A DNA stretch of 64,000 bases from Meconema thalassinum (GCA_946902985.2 OX336389.2:339114444-339178443); one strand, 5' to 3'. Positions 54,250 through 63,797 are shown, counted from the first letter of the stretch. The notes: generated by a model not told the origin, from the letters alone. Translations and numbers: made by a program.

Positions 54250-55482
54250 TCATTGGTCCGTCTGTGTCCCTCCGTAGGCTGCCAGGCGATCTCGATGCAC
54301 GATCTTCATCTTCGCCCTCGGGCTCCGCTGGATCCTGTAGACGACATCGTTGATCCGTTTCACGACTCGGTACGGGCCCTCCCAGGACTTCTGCAGTTTG
54401 GGTGACAGGCCTTTCTTCCGTAATGGGTTGAAGAGCCAGACCAGGTCGTCCTCGTGGAATCCGCCGGCATCCGTCTGCTGGTCGTATCGCGTCTTCATTC
54501 GGTCGGTCTCGATCCGCAGTTTCCTCCTCGCGAACACGTGCACGTCCTCCAGTTGGTCGACCAGTTCTTGACAATACTGGCTTACCGGGACCGGACCATT
54601 CCCAGGTCGGCCGAAGGCAAGATCGACAGGTAGACGGAGTTCCCTCCCAAACATGGCCCGGGCTGGTGTGCACCCGGTGTCTTCATGCACGGCGGCGCGG
54701 TAGGCCAGGAGAAATAGTGGAAGATTTTTGTCCCAATCCCTCTGGTGCTCGCTGACGACTATTCGGAGATGGTTTTCGATGGTGCGATTGAATCGCTCTA
54801 CCATCCCGTCGGACTGAGGGTGTAGCGGCGTTGTCCTTGTCTTCCGGATTCCCAGAAGCTGGCATAGGTTCTGGAACACCTGCGAATCGAAGTTCCTCCC
54901 TTGGTCGGAGTGCAGCTCCAGGGGTACTCCATACCGGCTGACGAATTCCTTCACCAGGGTCTCTGCAATCGTCGCGGCTTCCTGGTTAGGGAGCGCATAC
55001 GCCTCCGGCCATTTGGTAAAGTAGTCGCTGACGACCAATATGTAGCGGTTCCCTGCCTCGCTTAACGGGAATGGCCCAGCAACATCGATGGCCACTCTCT
55101 CCATGGGGCCGCCCACGTTTTAGGTCTTCAGTGGACCCCGTCGTCTTCGTCCTGGGCCCTTGCTGGCTGCGCAATCGTGGCACCTCGCGCAGTGGTTCTC
55201 CACGTCGGTTCAGCATCCGATCCAGTAGAACCGCTCTCTCAGCTTCTCCAGGGTCTTCTTTATCCCTAGGTGTCCACCAGATGATCCTCCATGGACTTCC
55301 TTCAGGACTTCCTCCGTCATAGCCTTTGGAACGACGACTTGTTCCCGAGATGTCTTCCCGTCGGTGCTCTCCCAGGCGCGGCAGATGAGGCCATCCCTTA
55401 CAATCAGCGAGTCCCACTGCGCCCAGTAGGACTTAAACTTTGGGCTGCAGTCACTCAATGTTCCACTCGGGTCTGGGGACAC
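54250..55482 (-). pseudogene. Gypsy integrase region of pol
   Basis: The N-terminal zinc-binding part includes KEVHGGSSGGHLGIKKTLEK and, after a TGA at about 55208-55210, a Cys pair (HCARCHDC). A TAA follows near 55122. The catalytic core is open from 55116: VAIDVAGPFPLSE (Asp), ELHSDQGRNFDSQVF (Asp) and DGMVERFNRTIENH (Glu). The C-terminus has VWLFNPLRKKGLSPKLQKSW and WEGPYRVVKRINDVVYRI, a chromodomain-free end. Two in-frame stops disable it; the core residues remain. Confidence 0.9.
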
Positions 55483-56962
55483 AGGCCCTCTTCCATTCGG
55501 CTATCAGTCCCAGGTCATCATCTTCTGCCTGTGCCCGCGTGAAAGATTCGCGGCTCCAGTTCCCTTGAAGTTCCGCAGTAGTCCGTCGGCACTGTATCCC
55601 GGTGTTCTCCTCCCTCCTAGTACAGAAGGTGCAGTCTTCGGGGCACGGTCTTCGTGACAGGGCGTCGGCATTAGAATGCAGTTGGCCTTTCCTGTGCTGG
55701 ATCTCGAAGTTGTACCGTTGAAGCCTCTCTAACCACCGCGCGAGTTGACCCTCGGGCTGTTTGAAGTTCAGGAGCCACCGCAGGGATGCATGGTCGGTCC
55801 TGATGAGAAATTCTTGTCCGTACAGGTACTTGTGGAAGTGTTCGATGGTCTTCACGATGGCGAGCAGTTCCTTCCTGGTGACGCAGTAGTTCCTCTCTGG
55901 CTTTGACAAGGCTTTGCTGAAGTAGGCCACTACTCTCTCCTCGCCGTCCACTATTTGCGACAGGATTCCCCCTATACCAAAGTCGCTGGCATCGGTATCG
56001 ACGATGAACCTTGTTCCAGGTCTGGGGTAGGCCAGAATAGGCGCGGTGCACAGAGCCTGCTTGAGTTGTTCGAAGGCACTGTGGCATTCTGCTGTCCATG
56101 TGAAGAGTTGGTCCTTCTCAGTCAGTCGATGCAGTGGTTTGGCGTTGTCGGCGAATCCTCTCACAAAGCGACGGTAATAAGTGCAGAGTCCCAGGAAGCT
56201 TCGTAGTTGGGACTTGTCCTTCGGAACTGGCCACTCCCTCACTGCTGCGGTCTTTTCTGGGTCGGTGCGCACCCCTTCCTCGAAGACAATATGCCCAAGG
56301 TACTGGACCTGCTTCTGGAAGAGCTGACACTTCTTGGGGCTCAACTTCAGCTGGGCAGCCCGTAGCTTCATCAAGATCTCCTTCAGGTTGCTGTAGTGCT
56401 CCTCGAAGCTTTTTCCCAGAACGATGATGTCGTCTAGGTAGACCAGGCAGGTCTTCCAGTGTAGTCCCCTCAGAATGGACTCCATTAGCCTTTCGAAGGT
56501 CGCAGGGGCGTTGCACAGTCCGAATGGCATGACGGTGAACTGCCAGACCCCGCTGCCCACAGAGAACGCCGTTTTCTCGCGGTCCTTAGGGTGGACCTCC
56601 ACCTGCCAGTAGCCACTCTTCAAATCCAAGGTGGAGAACCATCTTGATCCTGATATGGTGTCCAGCGTGTCGTCGATCCGGGGTAGAGGGTAGCTGTCCT
56701 TCTTCGTGACGTCATTCACCCGCCTGTAGTCCACGCAGAACCTGGTGGAACCGTCCTTCTTCTTCACTAGCACGACCGGAGAACTCCAAGGACTATGCGA
56801 TGGCTCGATCACCCCTTGCTCCTTCATCTCTTCTACCATCCGGTCGACTTCAGCTTGCTTGGCGAGCGGGACACGTCGGAATGGGGCCCTAATCGGTGCG
56901 CTGTCCCCAACGTCGATTCTGTGCTGGACCAAGCTTGTCCTACCGAAGTCTTTGCCCCCCAC
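55451..56962 (-). pseudogene. Gypsy reverse transcriptase and RNase H
   Basis: Open frame of 503 codons. RT: STRFCVDYRRVNDVTKKD, YPLPRIDDTLD, FSTLDLKSGYWQVEV (Asp), TVMPFGLCNAPATFERLM, LVYLDDIIV (YLDD catalytic pair). RNase H: RFIVDTDASDFGIGGILSQ, YCVTRKELLAIVKTIEHF, FLIRTDHASLRWL, NADALSRRP. All catalytic residues are visible. It is in the same frame as the protease, separated by one TGA (57080-57082). It ends by a frameshift near 55470, just before integrase. Confidence 0.93.
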
Positions 56963-57079
56963 GGAGAAGACATCCTGGAATTCGCGTAGCAGGTCCTGAA
57001 GTTGGCGTGATTGCTCCTCGTCTAAATGGTCCTGGGATCCTTGGTACAGCTTCTGTAGTTCTTCTGGCAGGGCGCGTCT

Positions 57080-57829
57080 TCATCGGTTGTCCGTCTGCAG
57101 GTGTCCGTCCGTCGTATCTGTGATGCGGGCAATCCAGGTAACGGGCTCGCAGACTCCTAGGTTGGTGTCCCGGTGAACCGTAATATCGTAGTCGTTCAGG
57201 TTGGAAAGGCGGACGTACGGCCGAGGCGTCGTGTTGATGAGGGTCTTGGCAACTAGCAATCCTTTTGTCTGGATGTCCTCATATTTTGGCTCGATGACAG
57301 CCGCCACTCCCTCAGCAGTTCCGTCGACAATTACGGCGGCGCTGACCTCCGTCCTGGCAGGAACGATGACGTCCTCTCTCAGCCTTACTCGTCGTGCGGC
57401 GACGGCCTCGTGTGCTGGTTGCAAAGCAAGTTCCTCACTTCCGAAGTGCAGAGTGTTGGTACTCAGATCCAAGATGATGTTGTTCTGGTCCAGGAAGTCC
57501 AGTCCGATGATCACTTCATTTAATACGTCAGCCACAAGCACTGGATGCTTTATCGCCCGTCGACCAATGACGAACTCCAGTGATGCTTCGCCATGTACCG
57601 GTGCGGTCTCTCCGGTCGCGGTTATTAGCTGGAGGTTCCTTTGTGTGGGTTGCACTCTCCACTTCGGGATCACGGTGGGACTGACGATGGTCCTCGATGC
57701 TCCCGTGTCGATTAGCATGGGCCAGCTCTCTCCGTTGACGACTCCGTCGACCATCAGGCTGCTATTATCCCCCCGTAACTGCGTCACCCGAACTTGGACT
57801 GCCAGGGCTTGACGACTGTCACAAGCCAA
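57080..57829 (-). pseudogene. Gypsy protease
   Basis: Aspartic protease part of pol with the active-site box MLIDTGASRTIVSP and the flap-side/C-terminal motif EVIIGLDFLDQNNIILDL. It acts as a dimer to cleave the polyprotein (family knowledge). The frame begins 54 bp after the gag stop and in another phase, so pol expression would need frameshifting or this copy has a lesion in the G-run near 57835. TGA at 57080-57082 separates it from RT. Confidence 0.88.
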
Positions 57830-57882
57830 CCTTTACCCCCCAAGGCTGGCTGATACTTGCTTTCCTGGGCTGCGCGGTTTCC

Positions 57883-59265
57883 CTACGACTGACTGTCCCG
57901 ACGGAAACCCTTGGCGGCGGCGACACTGCAGTCCTTGCTCAGGTGGCCTCTCTTACGGCAGGTCCAGCAGGTCGGTAGTCCTCTTCCGGGTCGCCTCTCC
58001 GGTTGTCTTCCGGCTGTGTCGTTGCTGGTGGTGCCGCGACTATCGAAGAAATGGCTTAGCACCTCCATCAATTCGTCGGCCAGGGCCTTGGTCTCGTTGT
58101 TTTTTGCTGGTTCGTCGACGTCCACTTGACGCATCCGTGCGTGCATTCTAGATGCCTGTTTTGCCGTCTCGAACTCAAGTGCGTGGCTCAGCGCATCTGC
58201 CAGGGTCTTATTGCGCGCGAGTCGCAGCGTCTGTTGAGTGTCCGAGTCCAGTAGCCCGTCGGTGAAGGTCTGCGTCGCAATCTGTTCCAGAAAGTCGGCC
58301 GGCGCTGTTGGGTAGGCGAGCCTTACGAGGCGTGCGATGTCCATCTCGAACTCTTGCAGGGTTTCCGCGTTCTTCTGTACCCGGGTCCGGAGCTTCATCT
58401 GGTAGGCCTGCTGAAGATGGCTATCTCCATATCGGGACTCCATATGGGCGATCAGTGAAGCGTAGTCCTGGGATCCAGTCGGGATGGCCTGAAGGACGTT
58501 AAGGGCGTCACCTCTCAGCGCTACACTGAGAGCTGTAGCCTTTTCTGTGTTGTTCCAGTTATTTATGGAACAGGCCGCCTCGAACTGACGTAAGTAGGTG
58601 CTCCACGGGACCTTTCCGTCGAAGGTTGGGGGCGTCACTCTGCTATGTCCCGTTCCTGATATTCCCGGTGTAACGGTGGGCGGGCGTTGGCGCAGCTCGG
58701 CAACTTCCTCTTGTAGGGCGTTGAATCTCGCTTCCATCCCCGTCGGCGGGCGTTGGCTCAGCTCAGCAATTTCCTTTTGTAAAGCGTTGAATTTCTCTTC
58801 CACCCCCGTCAGTGGGCGTTGGCGCAGCTCGGCAACTTCCTTTTGTAAGGCGTTGAATTTCTCCTCCACCCCCATCAGCGGGCGTTGGCGCAGCTCGGCA
58901 ACTTCCACTTGTAAGGCGTCGAACTTCTTTTCCACTGCCGTGACTTCTTCACGCAGACCCAGTTCTAATTTCTTCAGGTCCTGTTTCAACTTGTTCTGAC
59001 CGTCTTCCATCTTCTTCTGGCCGTCCTCTATCCTCTTCAGGTCCTCCGCTAGCTTATTTTGACCGTCTTCCATCTTCTTCTGGCGGTCTTCTAATTTGGC
59101 AGTTAGGTCCTTGGTTAAATTCTTCTGGCCGTCTTCTAATTTGGCAGTTAGGTCCTTGGTTAAATTCTTCTGGCCGTCTTCCATCTTGGTTTCCATGCCA
59201 CTTAACTTTTCTATCAATGCTGCCAATTGCGCCTCCATTTTAGTTGTTTGTCTTGTAAAGGGCAT
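57883..59265 (-). CDS. Gypsy gag
   Basis: Intact 460-codon frame starting ATG at 59265. The first ~220 residues are coiled-coil-like with tandem repeats: 13-residue units (EDGQKNLTKDLTA, twice) and four 22-residue units (EEKFNALQKEVAELRQRP and variants). A retrotransposon-gag domain follows (VPWSTYLRQFEAACSINNW, ALNVLQAIP, YGDSHLQQAYQMKL). The end has one zinc knuckle, CWTCRKRGHLSKDC, that would bind RNA. It forms the particle shell by family knowledge. Confidence 0.9.
   Translation of the reverse strand: MPFTRQTTKMEAQLAALIEKLSGMETKMEDGQKNLTKDLTAKLEDGQKNLTKDLTAKLEDRQKKMEDGQNKLAEDLKRIEDGQKKMEDGQNKLKQDLKKLELGLREEVTAVEKKFDALQVEVAELRQRPLMGVEEKFNALQKEVAELRQRPLTGVEEKFNALQKEIAELSQRPPTGMEARFNALQEEVAELRQRPPTVTPGISGTGHSRVTPPTFDGKVPWSTYLRQFEAACSINNWNNTEKATALSVALRGDALNVLQAIPTGSQDYASLIAHMESRYGDSHLQQAYQMKLRTRVQKNAETLQEFEMDIARLVRLAYPTAPADFLEQIATQTFTDGLLDSDTQQTLRLARNKTLADALSHALEFETAKQASRMHARMRQVDVDEPAKNNETKALADELMEVLSHFFDSRGTTSNDTAGRQPERRPGRGLPTCWTCRKRGHLSKDCSVAAAKGFRRDSQS
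58681..58944 (-). repeat. Four tandem 66-bp units inside gag
   Basis: The word 'gggcgttggcgcagctcgg' and close variants start at 58682, 58748, 58814 and 58880, exactly 66 bp apart, with 'ttgtaaggcgttgaa' type text following each. In protein this gives four 22-residue coiled-coil repeats. Confidence 0.9.
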
Positions 59266-59349
59266 GCACTCACAGGAAAATTAGAGAAAATGACCTGCTC
59301 GGGTTTTGAAACCAGGACCGTCAGGTGTTGTGCTTGTGCTTGAGTTCGT

Positions 59350-59368
59350 AATCCCACTTCTGACACCA
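59350..59368 (-). other. Gypsy primer-binding site (tRNA-Leu type)
   Basis: On the element strand tggtgtcagaagtgggatt begins two bases inside the 5' LTR. It is complementary to the 3' end of eukaryotic tRNA-Leu (…cttctgacaCCA), so leucine tRNA is the likely primer. Confidence 0.8.
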
Positions 59369-59370
59369 GT

Positions 59371-60059
59371 TGTTACGTGCCACCCCCCTAGTGGCACTTC
59401 CGTTAACTGGATTACGGTGGGTAGAAAGCACAACACCAATTACTGCTTTAAAGAGAAGTTAGCTTTATTGCTTGCAGGAAAGATACACCACTCAACAGCA
59501 AATACAAGCAATTAAGAACCTTACTCCAGTTTTCTCAAGTCTCTTCCTTGAGCGTTCTTGCCCCTTTCACTTGTCAACAAACCACAGAAGTTAAACCGTC
59601 TTAATGAGTCCGGTGGCCTTGACAGAAGCTACCTGCACCTCTTCCTCATGTACACCAACTACAGTTACTTACGATAATCTGCTACACGCTGTTTCGCTGT
59701 CCACAAGCTGGGGGAAACAATTTCACTGGATTTCGTAACTCGCACGGCACTTCGTCACCACACTTCTGTCGCTCAGGAAAAACGCTCTCACTAGCTCGTA
59801 AAACACACAACACAACTGCTTGACAGGTCGCTCTTATATAGCAGGCCGGTGACTCAATAAGTGCTTCTAGACCCATCCAGGGTTCACGGCTTCTCGAGGT
59901 TTCCTTCACTGGTTGAGTCACGAATATTCTGGACCATCCCTTTGTCCTAGTAGTCCTGTTGCATAAGGCGTACGCAATACACTGAGGCAGGGCACAGCCC
60001 AGCCCTAGGGCAGTTGTGACTCATGCGGCGAGCGATGACACAAACTCACAGCCGTAACA
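59371..60059 (-). repeat. Gypsy 5' LTR
   Basis: 689 bp, same borders as the 3' LTR. On the element strand a TATATAAG box (near 59830-59840) would start transcription. Confidence 0.95.
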
Positions 60060-60063
60060 ATAC

Positions 60064-60689
60064 GTTTATAGAAGAGATCTGCGGTATACACTCGCCACCG
60101 ACCAACGACTCATATGAAGACTAGTGGTAAATGAATACCAGCATTTATACAGATTCAATGATGAAGAAAAGATGACTACCACACCGGTAGTAATACGAAG
60201 ACCATAGAATATTATGTTCGTGAATATCTTTCTATTACAAAAACGTTTGATACATTTATGTATATCGTTCAACTATAAGAGTTATACATGCATACATTGT
60301 CCGGCACTAGTCATAGCTTATCATAACCTTCCTGAATGCTTTGTAACCGTCAAGTAATTCCACATAATTAACAAGCAACCGCCAAGGAAAGATAACATAC
60401 TCCTGAAAAATATTACCTTGTGATCAACTACAACGATTAAAGATAAGTGATCTACTGGTTCTACTTAGAGTAATGAATAAATAAGTAAATTGTGGCTAAG
60501 TATTGGACTTCATAAGATTGATCAGTGTAAGACTTGAGTTGTAATTACCATGTATGTTTTGCCAGAAGCCATGGTTGTGTTGGGTCAATGCTTTTTACAG
60601 CATGTTTTAGGATATGATATGGGTTAAGTATTCCGTGATTTCAGCATCTTGTAGACAATACGGTTTATGTTCCCGTCATATATAACCCT
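60064..60689. other. Interior of the inverted-arm element, right of Gypsy
   Basis: Non-coding AT-rich sequence. No coding region or RNA motif recognised. Confidence 0.45.
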
Positions 60690-61045
60690 ACCGGAAGTGG
60701 TGCAACAGCACTACATTGCTGACGTCACGAAAGCGTATTTCTCGTTGGCCGTGTATATTGACATGCAATTGGAAAGAACTACCTTAAAAACAGCCTATGT
60801 TGATATTCTATTAATATTTCGAATATTACAGTAACATTAATTGCAAGTTTTCATTCTTTTAAATTTAACACTTTTTTTTGTAACGATATCCATTTTTTGA
60901 CATTGTTAACTAGTTTTTTAAGATTTAATATCATTTCAATGCAATACCGAAACATGTATGTCGTTTAATCTTTTATTAAAGAACTTCTCCAAGTATTGAC
61001 AAGGCAGATGTTGAATTTATCAATTCTATCAATCAATACGCATAA
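60690..61045. repeat. Right arm of the long inverted pair
   Basis: Reverse complement of 52838-53175 along most of its length. A stretch of about 17-22 bp is missing (near 60938-60942) that in the left arm holds the CTGATGA box and one strand of the hairpin. What remains at 60944-60962 is ATACC, GAA, ACATGT and ATGTCG on the plus strand. Confidence 0.85.
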
Positions 61046-61236
61046 TATGTTATCTAATCACCATTTTGAAAATGGTTAATGAGTAAGCATTCCACCAATT
61101 TTTTCTACGAATATAATGATATTTTGGCTAGAACCAAATTGGGGAAAACGATGTATTGTATATGTTTTAAAATGAAACTGAAACATTGCTTTGTTTATTG
61201 TTTATACAATGTTATAATATTGGTTGCCTTTAACAG

Positions 61237-61386
61237 AATCTACGAAGTGGAACCACTGCAGTCTGTGCATTATTGAGACTGAAGGAGAAGAAGTTGTACG
61301 TAGCGTGGCTAGGCGACTCTCAAGCTCTCCTAGTGCGTGACGGGAAAGCCTTCCAAGTTGTTAATCCTCACAAACCAGATAGACAG
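61237..61386 (+). CDS. PPM1E/PPM1F-like protein phosphatase, exon 3
   Basis: Fifty codons, phase 0 at both ends, between acceptor tttaacag and donor gtattt. It reads NLRSGTTAVCALLRL, then KKLYVAWLGDSQALLVRDGK and VNPHKPDRQ. SGTTAV and WLGDSQ are conserved PP2C core motifs; 'HKPDR' is the usual turn after them. It follows exon 2 directly in the family alignment, so no coding exon is expected in the 27-kb intron between them. The next exon (with the 'DGxWD' and last metal-binding Asp boxes) was not found before 64000. Confidence 0.93.
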
Positions 61387-61521
61387 GTATTTATATGTAT
61401 TTGACATGAATTTAATCAAGTTGTTTAATGTGGATCCATAATGATTTACAATATCTGATACAAAAGATTTTAAACTTGTTCCACCTCATCAATACCAATT
61501 ATTATAATAGTTCAAAACAGT

Positions 61522-61560
61522 TGTACATGTTTTGATCCTCCTTGGGATCTTCTTCAGTAA
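61522..61560 (-). ncRNA. Hammerhead-like RNA motif, copy 4
   Basis: Minus-strand order: CTGAAGA, A, GATCC, 6-nt loop, GGATC, AAA, ACATGT, A. Stem II (GATCC/GGATC) is a perfect 5 bp with a sequence different from other copies. The GAA box is AAA here. Stem I is poor. Probably a decayed copy. Confidence 0.35.
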
Positions 61561-61828
61561 CATATTTAAGCACAAAATACCCAATGAACATGTTTCTTGC
61601 TATATTTACAGAAGATTCACCAAAATTCAGCTTGGGAGTGGCAAAAAAATGATTAACAATTAATCACATGTAATTTATTTCAGGTTATTTTTCACATATT
61701 CCAGTAATTGGAATGATTTTTGTGTTGACCAACTGAAAACTACAATATTAATTGTTATATATGGCAACACTGAAAAATGGCTTCAAAGCTATCTCTAAAC
61801 AAATGGTACTACTGTATATGCAAATCAA

Positions 61829-62021
61829 AAAAGGAAGGAAGCTTGTAGTTTAACGTGACCGTTAATCTTGAGATCATGAGCCACGGGACCTCCTTTTCAC
61901 GTGGAATCCGAACCACAGGACATGGCATTTCACTTCGAAAATCTCACATGCATTGACCGGGAATCGAACCCGGACCGCCTTGGTGAGAGGCATACAGCTA
62001 GACCGCTGAGCCACCACGCCC
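61829..62021 (-). mobile_element. SINE family E with perfect 17-bp TSD
   Basis: On minus the head is 'gtggtggctcagcggtc' with the B-box 'gggttcgattcccgg', and the tail is (cctt)n. The 17-bp duplication ctgtatatgcaaatcaa is at 61812-61828 and 62022-62038. It lies in the intron after exon 3. Confidence 0.95.
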
Positions 62022-62064
62022 CTGTATATGCAAATCAAGATGGGTAGTTGAAATGATGTATATG

Positions 62065-62265
62065 TCATAGTCAGATAGTGAAATCCGTCATTTCATGAAA
62101 ATCCTAGGCACTTCATGAAGAGCCGGCTTATGATGTAAAAAGGTACAGTTACACTATCTGACGTATGGTTTCATGAAATGACTAAATTTCGCCGTCACAT
62201 AGTGTAATTCATTTTGTACATCATCTGACGGGAGATCCAGCCCATCACTTCATGAAGTATCGGCA
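62065..62265. repeat. Imperfect foldback repeat
   Basis: 'cagttacactatctgacg' at 62150 faces the inverted 'cgtcacatagtgtaa' at 62193. 'gtcatttcatgaaaa' at 62082 faces 'tttcatgaaatgac' at 62169. 'gatgtaaaaaggtaca' pairs loosely with 'ttgtacatcatc'. Together they can fold into a long hairpin, as in small foldback MITEs. No coding region. Confidence 0.5.
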
Positions 62266-62439
62266 GGGGTGATCACGCGTGAGGGAAGTGTGATTTCCAA
62301 GAATTAATCGGATAACAATGTGGACACTAAGGGGCTGTTATTTCCTCAGAAAGTGAACACTGTGACATATGGTACAAATGTCTAATGGTCTTGTATGTAT
62401 GTATTCATTTATTTATTTAACAATATTAAGGTGCACAGA

Positions 62440-62772
62440 GAAGCCTCCGTGGCTTAGGCGGCAGCACGCCGGCCTCTCACCGCTGGGTCCGTGGTTCAAA
62501 TCCCGGTCACTCCATGTGAGATCTGTGCTGGACAAAACGGAGGCAGACAGGTTTTTCTCCGGGTACTCCGGATTTCCCTGTCAACATTTCATTCCAGCAA
62601 CACTCTCCACTATCATTTCATTTCATCTGTCATTCATTTAATCATTGCCCCAGAGGAGTGCGTCAGGCCTCGGCAGCCGGCACAGTTCATATCCTCGCCG
62701 CTAGATGGGGGCTTCATTCATTCCATTCCTGACCCGGTCGGAGACTGGAGGCAGGCTGTGGATTTTCATTTC
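62440..62772 (+). mobile_element. SINE family D, full-length
   Basis: The tRNA-like head is 'cgtggcttaggcggcagc' with the B-box 'gtggttcaaatcccgg'. The body 'ggaggcagacaggtttttc' and the end 'gactggaggcaggctgtgg' follow. A 12-bp duplication with one mismatch (aaggtgcacaga/aaggtacacaga) is at 62428-62439 and 62773-62784. It is the mirror of 3574-3906. Confidence 0.9.
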
Positions 62773-62784
62773 AAGGTACACAGA

Positions 62785-62970
62785 CATAAGCCCAATTATG
62801 TTTCTTCTTGACATATCAAGTTGAAAAATACAAATTGTATCAACGAAGGAAGAAGAGAAAAAAGAATACGGTACACAATTGAAGTGTATTAAGAACAAAG
62901 TTCCAAATGGTTCGGCCTCGTCAATACTATTTATTAAAATTTCGTGATACAATCACTTGTCTTTTAACAC
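62785..62970. other. Spacer leading to motif copy 5
   Basis: 'cctcgtcaatactattt' near 62918 resembles the text that precedes the other hammerhead-like motifs ('gtcaatac'). Confidence 0.4.
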
Positions 62971-62972
62971 AC

Positions 62973-63018
62973 GGTACATGTTTCGACGTCTTAACACTTA
63001 TTGACGTCTTCATCAACC
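62973..63018 (-). ncRNA. Hammerhead-like RNA motif, copy 5
   Basis: Minus-strand order: GG, TTGATGA, A, GACGTC, 12-nt loop, GACGTC, GAA, ACATGT, A, CC. Stem II is a perfect 6 bp. Only two stem I pairs are visible, and the first core base is T instead of C. Confidence 0.4.
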
Positions 63019-63019
63019 T

Positions 63020-63549
63020 ATTTTATTTGGGCAGCACTTAAAACATTCACTTTATATACTGGATGTAGTTAAAAATTGTACATGAAAACACACATAGATC
63101 AATAAAAGTATACATTGTAACACATTAAAAGTTGTTAAAACATTTCTTATGTTAAAAGCTCAATAAAACCCTCAGCCGGGCTTGACAGTCTTTCTTGGTT
63201 TATTTCATGTCCTGTTTCTAATGTTTGCTTCAAAAGCCCAAGCAAGGGGTGACCATTCCCAAGATGTAATGCGGCAATGAGTTAACAGAGCCGTGCTGAC
63301 TCGGATGGAGTACAACACAGTTGTGAGGAGTATGTCAGTTAATATTTTCTGATTAATTGTTTAATTGGTGGCAAGGAATGTTAGGCACACACCTTCAAGA
63401 TTTAAGCTCCAGAGAAAGAAAAAGTCCTTTCTCTTGACAAAAGTTATAAAAAGATTGGAAAGCCTTTAAGTCCAATTTCACAGCTCAGTTTGATTCAGTC
63501 TGAGCTTAAACTGAACTTAGGTGAAAGGTCTGGTTTCACAGTTTAAAGA
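63020..63549. other. Nothing recognised
   Basis: AT-rich intronic DNA without a supported feature. Confidence 0.4.
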
Positions 63550-63745
63550 AAGATAAGATGGGCATGGTGCTGCAGCAGTCAAGCTGCTTACCTCTTACCA
63601 AGGTGGATAGAGTTCAGTTCCCAGTTACTACACATGAGATTATCGAGGTGAATTGTCACATCTAGTAGTTTGAATTTCATGTGAAAACAAGGTCTCATAG
63701 CTTGTGATAGTGAGATTAACAGTCACATAAGACTACACCTTCCTT
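63550..63745 (+). mobile_element. SINE family E, old copy
   Basis: 'gggcatggtgctgcagcag' and 'tcaagctgcttacctctta' match the head of the other E copies, with a decayed B-box 'agttcagttcccag'. The end 'taacagtcacataagacta' plus a (cctt)n stretch completes it. About 20-25% diverged by eye from 39723-39919. Confidence 0.7.
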
Positions 63746-63746
63746 C

Positions 63747-63750
63747 CCTT

Positions 63751-63793
<43 letters not shown>

Positions 63794-63797
63794 TTTT
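63747..63797 (+). repeat. (TTTA)n microsatellite
   Basis: About twelve copies of the tetramer directly after the SINE E tail, probably expanded from it. Confidence 0.9.

Larger units (their letters stand above)
53525..60059 (-). mobile_element. Ty3/Gypsy LTR retrotransposon, 6.5 kb, nearly intact
   Basis: Two 689-bp LTRs differ at 9 positions. A 4-bp duplication, atac, flanks the element (53521-53524; 60060-60063). Minus-strand order is 5' LTR, primer-binding site, gag, protease, RT, RNase H, integrase, polypurine tract, 3' LTR: the Ty3/Gypsy order. No envelope frame is present. Gag is open throughout; pol has a stop after the protease, a frameshift before integrase and two stops inside integrase. 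The inserted site lies between the inverted arms at 52838 and 61045. Confidence 0.95.

Noticed and set aside
54350..58999. Plus-strand open frames across the Gypsy element (up to 203 codons)
   Set aside because: Antisense shadows of gag and pol; repeats in them simply mirror the gag repeats.
53525..60059. Envelope gene (infectious retrovirus-like element)
   Set aside because: The polypurine tract and 3' LTR directly follow integrase; there is no room or frame for env.
34086..61236. A further phosphatase exon inside the 27-kb intron
   Set aside because: Exon 2 and exon 3 are contiguous in the PP2C motif order and both are phase 0; no additional PP2C motif was seen.
9592..63018. A Penelope-like reverse transcriptase with GIY-YIG domain next to the hammerhead-like motifs
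   Set aside because: I looked for such a coding region around each copy and found none; the link to Penelope-like elements stays an inference.
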